This document shows positions 38,560-50,443 of a stretch of 64,000 bases of DNA, in pieces (position 1 is the stretch's first letter; each line of letters opens with the position of its first letter). The DNA lies in the NCBI GenBank assembly GCA_004154925.1, contig QJNS01000178.1, positions 1 through 64,000 on the forward strand, written 5' to 3'. The notes below the pieces were generated by a model that was not told where the DNA came from, searched no databases, and was given only the letters and a program-made list of their open reading frames with translations. The position numbers were made by a program, and so were the translations under genes. Source of the stretch: Monosporascus cannonballus (taxonomy: Eukaryota; Ascomycota; Sordariomycetes; Xylariales).

Positions 38560-38870
38560 ATCAATAACAAATTATTATATATTTTAGAAATAAAACAATA
38601 AGCCGAATTTCCAAGTAACTATTAATCAACTAATAAGCCGGATTATTAACTTATTAGTAATAAGTTAATATTTTGCATTAAAATATATAGGTTTGCTATT
38701 TTTATAATTTAAAAAACATCAATTTGGAATATTATTTTGTTATTTTAAATATTTTTAATATTACGAAACATAACTAGTTATAATTTTTATTATTTAAATT
38801 TCTACTATATCGCTATTCATATATATCTATACAAGTAAGATTTAATAATTAATTAAATTATTTTTTTATA
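38560..38870 (+). repeat. 3' LTR of element E (strongly mutated)
   Basis: The central repeat unit (AATAAGCCGGATTATTAACT, near 38625) is readable. The following LTR sequence tracks the 5' LTR to ATTTAATAATTAATTAAA. The start has been changed beyond a clean TG edge, and an A/G-rich run (AAATAAAGAAAAGAATTAAA) just upstream is a candidate polypurine tract. It carries fewer 35-bp units than the 5' LTR. Confidence 0.65.
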
Positions 38871-38875
38871 TTATA

Positions 38876-40395
38876 TTACGGAATAAATGTTTTAAATAAT
38901 CGAAAATTTAGAAGTCGATTAATAATAAGAATAAATATAAGCATGCAAATATAATAAAATTGTTAGTATTTAAATAATTAAAAAGGTGAAAATATGTGAA
39001 TAAAGACAAACCTTAACATACTTTAATTACGATTAAAGGAAAATATAATTATTTAAATCAAAATATCTAATAATAATTAAAAAGTTTAAAACCTTTGTTA
39101 AAAAGTGTTGTTTAACATTTATGAAATATAATAATTAAAATTGTAAAATAGCTTTTAAAAGTTTTTATTTACGAAGGTTCACCTTATTTATAATCTTGAT
39201 TAAAATAAATAATGCGTTTCTTTAGTGTATTTAAAAAATTAAAGTGTAAGAAAACGTTAGATCGTTTAATATTATTTATAAATTTATATTTATCGTTTAT
39301 ATTATAGGAAATAAATATTTAATAAATTCAAAAAACAGTTATTAAAGAAATTGTAACATATATAAAAATCAAATATGATTATGAAGAATTCCAAAATAAA
39401 AGATTTATTATGCACTATGTAAAACAAAATATATTTTCATTACAGTTTGAATATTTATATTAATATTATTTGTTTAAAAGAAATAAGATTTACTTTATAA
39501 TTTAACGATTATAACGAGGTATATAAATGTATTAATAACTTTAAAGTAAATAATATATTACATATTATAAATTAATTTAATATGTTTATTCAATATCCTT
39601 TACATAATATTTTTAGTTTTTCAAAAATAAAAAATAATTTATAAAAGAAGGATAAAATATTTTTAAGTTCTTTATATATTAAACCTTTAATTAATTTAAG
39701 ATAAGATATTTTCTTTATAAAAACTGAATTTTTAAAACAGTTAAAATATATTTAATTAATTTGTTTAACTGGTTTTTACAAATATAATGTAAAATGTAAA
39801 ATAAATTTAAACCTTTAATATAATAATCAGATAATAAAATAGATTATTTTTAGTATTTTTATTTGCGTATTATATTAAATTTAAAAAATGCGTTATATTT
39901 ATAACTGTTTAAACTGTTCAGGATTTTATTATAATGATAAAATATATATAACAATAATTATAATAGGTGAAAATAATTAAAAATACGCATTTTATTATTA
40001 TTTATAAAAGTATTTAAATACCTATATTTTAACATTAAAATATAAATTTAATATTTTAAGACACTTTTTATAATTACTTTCAATTAGTATAATAAAAGTT
40101 AGATTATATAAAATCTATTTAAATATTCAGAAAATAATAATGATGTATTATATATATATATATATAATTAATAGATTTCGTAATAACTAATTATATTTAG
40201 TATTATTAACATCATATTTATATTAAAACAGAAACATAAATATATATTTTACCATATAGATAAAAATATTTTATGTAACTAAATAAATACATGTTACAAT
40301 TAAAAAAGTTAAAAATGTAATTATCGAAAATAGGTTTCGTTTCTTAAATGCAGTAATTAAATAAAAACGTAATAAGAAGTTTAACATTTAATTTG
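38876..40395. other. eroded stretch between elements E and D
   Basis: One plus-strand frame near 39360-39430 reads KIKYDYEEFQNKRFIMHYV without stops. The family is not recognised. A TA-dinucleotide run lies at about 40150-40168. This may be the continuation of whatever E and D inserted into. Confidence 0.4.
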
Positions 40396-40400
40396 ATTTT

Positions 40401-40753
40401 TGTCATGGCCCAACGAGCCACGGTTTCCAGAAACAGTTTGTTATAACCTAATCATAAGTACGCGGTAAAGCAGGTTACGTAATGGATTACCAACGCACTC
40501 GTGGTAAGCCAATAAGCCGGATTATTAACTTATTGGTGATAATCCAGCTAATAATAATAAAATATATACATTTATTATTTTCATAATTTAAATAACTTTA
40601 ATTTGTAATAATAATTAGTTATACAAAATATTTTTAATATTACGAAACGTAATACGAATACGGTATTTATTATTTAAAATTTTACGATATTTCTGTTACT
40701 ATAAATTTGTACGATTAAGGTTTAATAATTAATTAAACCTTCTAACGGTTATA
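40401..40753 (+). repeat. 5' LTR of element D
   Basis: It starts TGTCATGGCCCAACGAGCC, continues GGTTTCCAGAAAC, and ends AACGGTTATA. It contains about one full unit of the 35-bp repeat near 40490-40545. The end corresponds to GCCGTCACA in the 3' LTR, showing CA-to-TA change. Confidence 0.92.
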
Positions 40754-40810
40754 TATTATAAGCTTTTATTTAATAATATTATCAGATTTTGAGCCATATT
40801 AATTAATATT

Positions 40811-42800
40811 ATGTTTATTAACAAGCAGTCCAAACAGCTTATTTACTAGGTTTTTAATTACTCGAATATTAAAATGAAATCCGAAAAGAAAAAGGAAATA
40901 TTTCGTTTTTTTCGCGAAGAAAATTCTTCGATAATTACATGTTATAAATAAACGTATATTTTAGTTCGAAAGAAATAATAATAACCTTAAAATATTCTTT
41001 TAGGCAGCCTATAAAAAACTAAAAAAAAAGCTTTCGAAATCGGGAAGTCCTTTTAAATAAGCCAGGTTATTTAGTTAAATTTATTAAGCAATTAAAAAAG
41101 GTTTTTAAACCTTTTAAACCAAAGTTTTTCGACAAAACCTTAATTAAGTTATATTTATTTTTAACTTAATACGAAATATATTTCCGCTATTTTCCTCTTT
41201 AATTTATTACGTTTATTATACGGGTTAAATTTATAATCAGACGATTTACCGAAAATGTAATTATTTAATTCGAATCCGTTATAAGGGAATACGTTATTTT
41301 GCTAGTCGAAAAACCAAACTTAAAGGTAATCCGAATTTATAGCGATTATAAATAATTTAAACAAATATTAATGAAAACTTTTAAAATAATAAATAAAAAA
41401 TAAAAGACGAAATATAAATTTAATAATTACGATAAAAACGAATTAGCATTTAGTTACGGTAATACGTTAATTTAATTAATAACTAAGTTTTTCGACGGCT
41501 TAAAAAAACTACAGAAAAAACTTTTTAAATTTTATCGGCATAATTAATTGTCGGATTATATTATTATAATGGTTAAAATTAATAATTGATAATATATATA
41601 AAGTATTAAAAGTATTAAAAAATAATAATAAATTTCGATATATAGTTAATGCTAATATTTTTCGACGTAATAATATTTTTTATCATATCAAATTAGGACC
41701 TATAGAATTAAAAGATATTTAAAAAAAGATTAAAACCAAATTAAGTGCGATAATTATACCAAAATAAGATATAAGGTATTATAATGTAAAGTATTTAAGA
41801 AACCCCGTTAAAACAACTAAAAACTAATATCTAAAGGATAATTTAAAAAGAATTAAAAAAACCTAAGAAAATGTATTAATATAAATTAACTTAAATATAT
41901 ATTAAGTTTTTTATAGCGAGAAGTCTGATAAGGAATACGAAAAACCAGAGAATTAGTTTAATAAATATCGTAAACATAATAAGAAATATTATTACAGTAA
42001 TTACGTAAATATTTGAATTAGATAGAAAAAGTTTATGCCGATATTTCCGATCGATATGGCAAAATGTACGCTATATATTTTCGACAACGAGAATATCCCG
42101 ATTATACAAAATGGAAATAATATATTTACATACGAATTACTCGTATATATTACGAAGGATGCGATTTTTTAAACCGTACCGGAAATAATAAGGACAATAA
42201 ATAATGGTATCGGCATTTTGAAACTATAGCCCTAAAAGATATTTAATAATTAGCCGAAATAAAAAGTTGGCCTTAAAAAATAATACTTGCAGGAAAACCC
42301 TTTGTGTTATTATGGATAATATAATTATCAAACGGAAAGAAATTAATTTAACGTATAATAAAAAAGTACTACTAAAAGATTTTTAGGGATTTTTATTTTT
42401 AATTAATAGTTATTACAAATACTTATAAAAGAAAAATTATTAAAAAGTTTTATTAGCTTATAAAACATTTTTTAAAACGATAACTAAGATAACGTATAAT
42501 AAGATATAATCGTAAACATAAAAGATAATTTATTTAATAAGCAAAAGAATTATAATAAAATTAAAAATAATTGATATAATTAAAGGATTAATACGCCGAC
42601 AATAACGATAAATATAATAACTTAATGTATTAAATACAAAAATATAAATAAGGTTCGATAGGTTTAAATAAAAATTAAAAGAAAAGAAATACTTACAAGA
42701 AAGCTGCAAAATAACAAAATTTAAATAGGTTAAAGAGAATTTTTAAAAAAAGCTTTAAATACGACGATAAAGAATGTTAATAACTTTATTACTTTAGATA
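40811..42800 (+). pseudogene. Gag remnant, element D
   Basis: ATG at 40811 opens MFINKQSKQLIY, and a Lys/Glu/Arg-rich stretch follows (KMKSEKKKEIFRFFREE). Further on the capsid part is legible in pieces. The clearest, near 42045-42120, reads DRYGKMYAIYFRQREYPDY after a change of frame. Gag would form the particle shell that packages the element RNA. Stops and at least one frameshift break it. The start codon sits 58 bp after the LTR, the same short leader as in element A. Confidence 0.78.
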
Positions 42801-42809
42801 TATAAATCG

Positions 42810-43110
42810 GAACGTACTGGTATACTGTAATAGTAAATTACGGAATTTTAAGCGGAAATTATATTATATAAAATATAGTTAATAAGTTTAAATTATTATA
42901 AAAATATAAATTAAAACCTTATATAACGATAAATGCCGAAAGTTAAGAATTCGCTTACGATAACGGAAAATTTCCTTGCGAAATTTATTATATCGAAATT
43001 TTTATTTAAGAACAATACCAGATAATTAATTTCGATATCGTATTATCTGGAAATTACGATATAATCTTAGGATTACCATAAATACGTTAGTACGGAATTT
43101 TAATTAACGG
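42810..43110 (+). pseudogene. Gypsy aspartic protease region, element D
   Basis: Near 43033-43085 the plus strand reads FDIVLSGNYDIILGLP. This matches the C-terminal part of retropepsin-like proteases of Gypsy elements (DI-LG-DY-VLG-PWL type). The catalytic D-T/S-G triad expected some 80 codons upstream is not legible. The protease would cleave the Gag-Pol precursor. Confidence 0.65.
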
Positions 43111-43599
43111 AAAAAATTAGTTAAATAAAATATACTTTATTTTTTATTATTAAATAAAAAAAGAAATTAAGATTTATTATTCGATAGATAATAACAATAA
43201 ATACAGGTATAAAAATACGATAAAAATCTTATTACTTATAAACGCAAAATACAAAAGAATAAGTATTAAAAAATACAACGAATTATTATAATTATTAAAG
43301 CCAAATTAAAACAATTAAAACAATTAAATAATAATTTGAAATAATAATAATAACCTTAAAAGTTAGAAAATCTAATTAATATACTATTATAATACTATAG
43401 ATATGCGTAGTTTTTTAGGAAAGAATTTTATACGAAATTACTAAAATATAATAAATAATATTATAAAAGAATTTGCAAGAAACGATTTTAATAAACTTTT
43501 ATCTTATTTATAACCTTAGCGGAAATAAAATACGTATTTTCAGAAAATACCTAAAAAATCGGTTAAAAATACATTCGACTTTCGAAATTATTAGCAGAA

Positions 43600-44730
43600 T
43601 ATCTTATACTTTTTATACTTAAAACAATGGAAAATTATAATTTACGGTTAATTATCGATAGTTAAATGATATTTTTATTAAAAATCGAATATTATTATGT
43701 TTAATTACGGAAAACAAAAGACGATTTTACGGAATTAAATAATATATATTATTTAATTATGAAGATAAATACAAGCTTTTTAGTATTAAAAAAAGATACG
43801 AATAAAAAAAAGCTTTTAAAACGAAATATAATTTATTTAAATATTTGGTTATATTAATAGGATTTACGAACGTACTAGAAATTTTCTATCTGATAATAAA
43901 TTATATAATACGGAAATATCTCAATATTTTCGTCGTGTATTATTTCGATATATTTTTATTTTTTAAAGATAAAAAAATATACGTAAAATATGTTGATAAA
44001 ATCTTTTAAATTTTATAAAATGCAAAATAACTTATTAATGCAAAAAAGATTAATTTCATAAATAGGAAATAAAATATCTGGGATATATTATTATTTTAAG
44101 ACATATTAGGATAAACTTTAAAAAACTCGTTATAAATACAAAATAATAAACGTTAACGATAATTAAGAAAATACAAGTTTTTTTCGGATTCACTAATTAT
44201 TATAAAAAATTTATTTAAAACTTTAATAAAATACTTATACTTTTAACGAATTTTACGAAAAAAAGTTTAAATAAATATTAAATGCGAAAAAAATATTTTA
44301 AATATTACAAATGCGACTTTTAACAAACCACTATTAATTATATATAATTTAAACCGCCTCGTTAAATTAAAAACCGATATTTCGGATAATGCGTTAGGTA
44401 TAATAATTAAATAACGAAATAATTAAAGTAAATTATACCTTACTGTATTTATTTCCTATAAATTAAAAAAAGCCGAATTTAATTAACACATTCTAAATAT
44501 GGAATTTATAGCCATTATTATAGCATTTCGAAAATTTAAGTATTTTTTAAAAGGAAGTTCGTATTAAATTAAGGTCTATACGGATTATCAAAATTTTACC
44601 GGATTGATAACGACTAAGAAATTTATTAAACGATAATTTCGTTACGTAAAAACATTAGCGAATTTCGATTTCATTACTATTTATAAACAAAATTCAAAAA
44701 TAATAAAGCGGATATTTTAAATAAATAACT
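43600..44730 (+). pseudogene. Gypsy reverse transcriptase and RNase H, element D
   Basis: At 43932-43965 the plus strand reads VVYYFDIFLFF, the YxDD box with the second Asp lost (GAT codon at 43947-43949 retained). RNase H is unusually legible from 44370: KTDISDNALGIIIK, then LTVFISYKLKKAEFN, MEFIAIIIAFRKFKYFL, KVYTDYQNFTGL and, near 44650-44690, LANFDFITIYKQ. These are the standard Gypsy RNase H blocks in the right order and spacing. Stops at Gln-like positions inactivate it. Confidence 0.92.
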
Positions 44731-44799
44731 AAATTTCGAAAAAAAATAATTAAAGTTAGTTATATAATTTTTGATATTATTACAAAAAGATATTTACGT

Positions 44800-46000
44800 C
44801 CGCAATAAATTACAATAATTTGGGTAATACTTCTCAATATATATTAGAGAATTTAGTAATATAATAACCGTTTTTCAAAAAATCAAAAAATAAATAACAT
44901 ATAACTTTTAGAAAAATACCAAAAAATCTAATACAAGAAATATACAAATATTAGTTATACGGATATCCAAATATTTATAAAACCTTAAAACGGCTTTAAC
45001 GCATATGTTCTTTTTTTAAAATAAAATTAATAATATAAAAGGTTACACGGCAATATCACGTTTGCGTTAAAATAAAGACTTAACGACATAAGTTATTCGG
45101 AAAATTATAGCTATTATTAATCGCAAAGTAATTATAATATTTAGTTATATTCGACTTTGTTATTAAATTTTCTATGTCAGAAAATCCAGTTACGGGTATA
45201 TATTACGATGATATTTTTGTAATCGTCGGCCGATTTACGAAATCTTCTTATTTTTTACTATATTATAAAAATATAAACGCCGAACAAATAACATATATTT
45301 TTTGTAAATATATTTTCAATATATGCGGATTATTAGTAAAAAGTATTTTATATACAAAATCGATATTCTTATTTAAGTTTTAGTAAGGCCTTATAGTATA
45401 AATCGGCCTAAATTATAAATTATTTAATGTTTATAAACATTAAATAAATAAATAAATAAAATAAATAAATTAAACTTTAACAATTTACTTACAATATTAT
45501 ATCAATTACGAATAAGATAACTGGGTTAAAAAATTACTAATTGCGTAATTGGCCCATAATATCAGTTATTATAAAAATATTAAAATAATATTAAGAAACG
45601 TAAATTTTAAATTTATTTCAAACATTTACAAAAAGAATACGTAATAATAATCTCAGTAATATCAAAATAATTCTTACGTTAAAGTAATTACGATAATTAC
45701 ATTAAAAAATAAAATTAAAATTAAAATTCGTCTTAAATTAAATAAGTAAATATTATAACCAAAAAAAGATTAAAAGATTTAACTTTCGAAAAAGGGGAAA
45801 TAGTTTTCTTTATTACAAAAAATATTTAAATAAAACGACCCAGTAAAAAATTCGATTTTAAATATATCGGTCTATATAAAATGGCTAAAAAGATCTTAAA
45901 AAATAATTACGAATTAAAATTGCTATCAAAAGTGTAATTTTATCTAATGTTTCATATTTTCTTATTTGAATTAACAATAAATATAATTGAAGTACGTACG
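44800..46000 (+). pseudogene. Gypsy integrase, element D
   Basis: The open frame at 45174-45383 reads ENPVTGIYYDDIFVIVGRF, then FTKSSYFLLYY, EQITYIFCKYIF, and ends with FLFKF. This is the Gypsy integrase core, which normally reads YD-I-VIVDRFTK-AHF and A---LF---IF--HG-P. The usual D of VDRFTK is G here. The C-terminal part continues at about 45485-45570 (LQYYINYE, then DNWVKKLLIA). Near 45925-45972 lies FYLMFHIFLFEL, the mutated HPVFHISLLE motif. It is nonfunctional. Confidence 0.88.
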
Positions 46001-46790
46001 GTACAAAATAATACGAAAATAAAAAACGAAAAAATATACGAAATGGAAAATATTTTCGATATACGGAAATAAAAACGGGTTTATTTAATACCTAATTAAA
46101 TAAAAAAATACCCGGATTTTAAAAATACCTAAAAACCTGCCAAAAACCGTATTTGCGCCTAGTACTTATTAAAGAATTTTTACTAGTAATGACAAAGTTA
46201 TCCAAAATAATAATATTCTAATTCATAAAATCCAAAGCATAGAATTTTTAATTTACCGTATTTTAATAAATAACGTTTATTCCATCCGAGATTTGTATTT
46301 CGATGACCGACTTTGATTTTAATTGCGCAAGATCGTTAAAATTATCCAAATATTAAAAGGTATAATTAACAAATTTCGCACCTTAGAATTAATAATACTG
46401 GCGTTAACGACGTATACGAAAAAAACGCGCAAAAGTTTCGGATAAAAACCTTTCGGCTATTAACTTTTCCTTTTTTAATCTTTTCGATTTTACGATATAA
46501 CGGTTAATTATAAAAATAAGAACTATTATTCCGTCGTACGAACAACCTTGACAAATATATCTCTTATAACGAAAAACCTCGTTTATTATTTAATAATTAG
46601 GTTACCGGGCAAAATAAAAAAATAAAATATTATATTAAGTTTTTCGAATTTAATTAAATTAAGGCAAGTTGTTATTCGGATTTACAAAAATGACTTTTGG
46701 ATATACCGGAAAACAGATTAAATGGATGCAGAAAGTTTACCGATAAAAAAAGGAAATTTTAAGGGCAAAATTTATGGAAAGAGAAGATCG
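46001..46790. other. element D region between pol and 3' LTR
   Basis: Both strands give protein-like readings if stops are taken as mutated Gln. Examples are RDLYFDDRL on the plus strand and QLKSKSVIEIQISDGINVI on the minus strand near 46240-46330. I cannot say which strand was coding. The equivalent position in element A holds an antisense frame. Just before the LTR, ATGGAAAGAGAAGATCG at about 46774-46790 is a plausible polypurine tract. Confidence 0.45.
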
Positions 46791-47178
46791 CACCATGGCC
46801 TAACGAGCCACAGTTTCCAAAAACGGTCTGTTATAACCTAATTACAAAAACGCGGTAAGGCAGGTTATGTAATGGATTACCAACTTACTGGTAGTAAGCC
46901 AGTAAGTTAAATTATCAACTGATTAATAATAAGCCAATAAGCGGGATTATTAACTTATTGGTAATAATTTACTTAATAGGAATTAAATATATACGCTTAT
47001 TATTTCTATAATTTAGATAGCTTTAATTTATAATTATAATTCGTTACCTAAGATACCTTTGCTATTACAAAACGTAATACGATTACCGTGTTTATTACTG
47101 AGATTCTTACGATACTTCTGCTAATATAAACCCGTACGACTAAGATTTACTAGTTAGTTAAATCTCTTAGCCGTCACA
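46791..47178 (+). repeat. 3' LTR of element D
   Basis: It starts CACCATGGCCTAACGAGCC and ends TAGCCGTCACA. It has two units of the 35-bp repeat (about 46890-46975), against about one in the 5' LTR, which accounts for the 35-bp length difference. It is the least mutated LTR of this family in the window. Confidence 0.92.
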
Positions 47179-47183
47179 ATTTT

Positions 47184-48318
47184 ATTGTTTATATGTTATT
47201 ACATAATTATAAATTAAAATAAAAATAAACGCAAAAAACGAAAGAATTTACGAAATAAAGAAAGTTTTAATATATAAATATAAGTTAAAACAATATTTAA
47301 ATTTCGAAATTATTGAAAATTTAATAACACTCTTTTTAAAGACATAATAATAATTAAAATATTTTATTAATAATAATGAAACTAAATGTTATATTTTAAT
47401 TAAAATTTTAAAAAATCGATATTTAAGAAATTAAGTAAAATTTCATTAATAAACTTTAAATTTTTAGAAATTTAATACATTACTAATTTCAATTTTATAA
47501 CGTATAAGAATTTGAAATTAATTCGAAAATTAAAAGAAATTAATTAATTTAATATTTTGGGTTTAATATTCTTATAGTTAGCGAAATATTTAAAGCAATT
47601 AAATAAAAGATTACATCAGATTTTTTACATCTTACTTTTTTAAATAATAAATTTTAGTTACGCAATAATTAATTGCAAAAAGAAAGATACGTATTTTATA
47701 ATATAACATATTATAATATATATATTTTGTATAATAAAAAATTAATTATTACTTAATAAATAAATATTTTAAAATATTTAAAAAAGAATATAATAATTTC
47801 AATTAAAGTAATTAAAACATAACGTATAACACACTTGTTATATATCCACCTAGAAGTATAAGCACTATGCAAAATAGAATATTGATTTGTAAATAACAAT
47901 AAGGTGAAAAATAATTTAATAGTGTGCTTATTAAAAGGGTTTTTCAAAATCTTCATAGTAAAAAACGGCATTTTTCGTTATGAACTTAAATTAATATATA
48001 GAAAGCGAAATTAAGTACATGTAATTTATATAAAAAATTAATTTATTATATATATTATAAAATCTCTAAATAAATATATCGTGGATTTAAATAATCTATG
48101 TATTTTATATAATCTGGTTCCAGATTCTTTAAATTACTTAAATTATTTCAATTATTTTAAGGGCCAAGTTTTTTCGTCCGAAATTTAGCCGTAGTAGGTT
48201 TATGCTAGGCTTTAAATATTAGTTTTCATAAAACGAAAACCCTTGTTTTTATAATATTATTTCGCTTTTTCAAAGATATTTGTCCTCACGATAAAAACCG
48301 TAGATAGTCATTTTATTA
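47184..48318. other. eroded AT-rich stretch, nothing recognised
   Basis: There is no domain or repeat edge here. A minus-strand open frame of 72 codons at 47753-47971 has no recognisable motif and an aromatic, low-complexity composition, so it is not called as a gene. Confidence 0.4.
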
Positions 48319-48320
48319 TA

Positions 48321-50184
48321 ACGTATTACATAAGCTTGCGACTTAAATAAATTCGCCACACGTTTTTTGTTCAAATTCCGATTACTAACTTTAAATATGT
48401 ATTATTTAATACCAATAATACAGAATGTCTTATAAAAAATAAGAATATATTTAGCTATTTAGGCGAAAAAACGCATAGTAAGACTTAGTTATTAAAAGCT
48501 TAATACGATATACGATATTATTAAAGCGACCTTAAAAGTTCGATATTATGGTAAACGCGCCCGAGCCGATATTATTTCTAATTTGCTAAAACTGACGCCA
48601 AACGAAAAGAAATCGATCGTCAAACGGATCCTTGACCTAGATGCGCGAACGTTTCGTGTCCGGCATTAATACGTTAAAGATATAGCGAATTTGTTATTTG
48701 CGTAGCGTATTACGAAACGAGTTAAGGTTAACTAGGTATTTAATTTTATTAAGTAATAAAAAGATTTAAAGCGCATTTAAATCGAAAAATAAATTATTAA
48801 AGGATTTTATATGAAAATTCAGAAATGTTTTAAAAATTGTTTAAATTTGTCCGCGTTATAATCATAAAATACGGTTTTATAGAAAAAGATATTTATACTT
48901 TTGACGAAACGAAATTTTTCATACGGTTTTTTATAATAATAAGTATGGTTATTATTAGCGTTAAAAAACGTAAAAAGTTTTAATAAGCCTATTAAAGAAA
49001 TCGGAAATAATTTACGGTAATATAAATCGTTTATTGTTAAAGCTGGGCTTTATCTCCATTTACTATCCTTACCAGAAATAATTACCTTTTTTGCTAGTTC
49101 GCCGATAACCCACTTTTATCCGATTAAAGGTTAATTATAAGTAAAAACAATTAAATAATAAATAAATTAGGTTCAGAATAAATTAAATATTTCGATAAAT
49201 ATATTAAAATACGTATTAAAAGTTCGAAACGTTTTTTTGTTCTCGATAGTTACAAAAACCATTATTCGATTGAATTCGAAAGATATTGCCAAATTAACAA
49301 TATTATTATATTTTATATGCCTACCTATTCCTTTTATCGACTTTAATCTTTCGACGTATCCCGTTTTTCCGTATTAAAACGTACGTATTCGCTTTATATC
49401 GAAAATGTTATACGGCGATACGTTACTCATATTGCTAAGGAAGATTTTATCGCCGGCTTCCGCAACGGGTTTAAAATTGCTATTACGATTAACAATATTA
49501 AATCCGGATTTGCAAAAACGAAACTTATTTTATTCGATCCTTATTACGTCGTTTCCGAATTAAAAATTCTAATTATACTTATACCAACTATTCCGCCGCT
49601 TACTTCTGCTAATTCCGTTATCTCTTTATCTATAAAGACCTTTAGGAATATTATTGAAACGACTTAATGGGGACGTTATTTATAAAAAAAATAGAAATCA
49701 CCAAAATACCTTATTAAAAAAACTAGTTAAATGGGCTAATTTTTTAATAAAAAATAAGTTAATGTTTTTATATAAAGTTATTTTTTAAAAGACAAAAACA
49801 GTTATTTCCGCGAAATAAATTACATCCTTAATAAGTGCCAGAAAACTAAAAATAAACGGCTTTAAAAAAAGAAATATTTATTGTAAAAGAAAAACAAATT
49901 TTCATAATTACAAAGAAAAATAATAATAAATAATTGAAGTTAATAACGGCTAAAGGTAATTATCGTAAAAGGGCTTAGACGAAAAAACGGAAATATAGCG
50001 TTTATAGTAAGCTGGGACATAATAAGCGTATTTGCGAAAAAAAATATAAAGGCAATTAGGAATAAAAAATCCGATTAGTTTGAATTAATTTAATATATTG
50101 TGGTTAATTAAATTGAATTTCTTATTGCGACGTGCCAAAAAACGAGTCACGAATTTGTTTAAGTTGCGAGCTTGTGTAGTACGT
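48321..50184 (+). mobile_element. pogo/Fot1-type DNA transposon (Tc1-mariner superfamily)
   Basis: This 1864-bp unit is bounded by imperfect terminal inverted repeats of about 50 bp. The left end reads ACGTATTACATAAGCTTGCG from 48321; the right end, reverse-complemented from 50184, reads ACGTACTACACAAGCTCGCA. They stay aligned through ACTTAAA-AAATTCG and a CGTTTTTTG block. Both ends are flanked by TA (48319-48320 and 50185-50186), the target site duplicated by this superfamily. Size and inner gene fit fungal Fot1/pogo elements. Differences between the repeats are mostly C/T and G/A. Confidence 0.93.
48425..50066 (+). pseudogene. pogo-type DDE transposase with CENP-B-like DNA-binding domain
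   Basis: The HTH part reads IISNLLKLTPNEKKSIV, then VKRILDLDAR near 48570-48650, the CENP-B/Tc5-type DNA-binding region. The DDE catalytic domain keeps all three acidic positions: FDETKFF (Asp codon 48903-48905), FVLDSYKNH (49245-49247) and SFDVSRF (49353-49355). After these come YVTHIAKEDFIAGF and LILFDPYYVV. A degraded zinc-knuckle-like tail (SKLGHNKRIC) lies near 49988-50036. Frameshifts and TAA/TAG stops break the frame. An ATG at 48425 is the nearest plausible start, but the reading frame changes before the HTH. The protein would cut and paste the element. Confidence 0.9.
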
Positions 50185-50186
50185 TA

Positions 50187-50443
50187 TTTGAAAAAAGTTT
50201 ATTAAGAATTTTCAACTAGTTTTACTATAATAAGCCGTATTTGAAAAAAAAAAAAAAAAGAAAACCTCGTTTAAACTAACGCGATTTTCGCAACGTCTGT
50301 ATTAATTATATTAAAATTTTCATTTTTAGACTTTTTTTTTAAAATATATTTGTTTTCGCGAAACCGAAAACTTTTATGTTTTTAATACTCGAAGTTGTAG
50401 TTGTTATATTCGTTATTAACGCTTTATTTATAACGTATTAATT
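50187..50443. other. short AT-rich spacer with 16-A run
   Basis: It includes a run of about 16 A at roughly 50238-50253. No gene or repeat edge is seen. Confidence 0.4.

Larger units (their letters stand above)
32156..38870 (+). mobile_element. near-complete Gypsy LTR retrotransposon E
   Basis: The 5' LTR is at 32156-32542 and a heavily mutated 3' LTR at about 38560-38870. Plus-strand Gag, reverse transcriptase, RNase H and integrase remnants lie between them in the Gypsy order. Length is about 6.7 kb, equal to element D of the same family. The flanks are CTATA on the left (32151-32155) and TTATA on the right (38871-38875), one C-to-T change apart. That is compatible with a target duplication altered by RIP. 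All frames contain TAA/TAG stops. Confidence 0.82.
40401..47178 (+). mobile_element. complete Gypsy LTR retrotransposon D
   Basis: The LTRs are at 40401-40753 and 46791-47178, with a perfect 5-bp target duplication ATTTT at 40396-40400 and 47179-47183. Plus-strand Gag, protease, reverse transcriptase, RNase H and integrase remnants appear in the Gypsy order. The LTRs differ in length (353 and 388 bp) because the 3' LTR carries one more unit of an internal 35-bp repeat. Total length is 6778 bp. All frames carry TAA/TAG stops. Gag begins MFINKQ, like element A's MFISKQ, so D and A are sister families. Confidence 0.94.

Noticed and set aside
47753..47971. Minus-strand open frame of 72 codons
   Set aside because: It is aromatic-rich and low-complexity, as expected by chance at this base composition, and has no motif.
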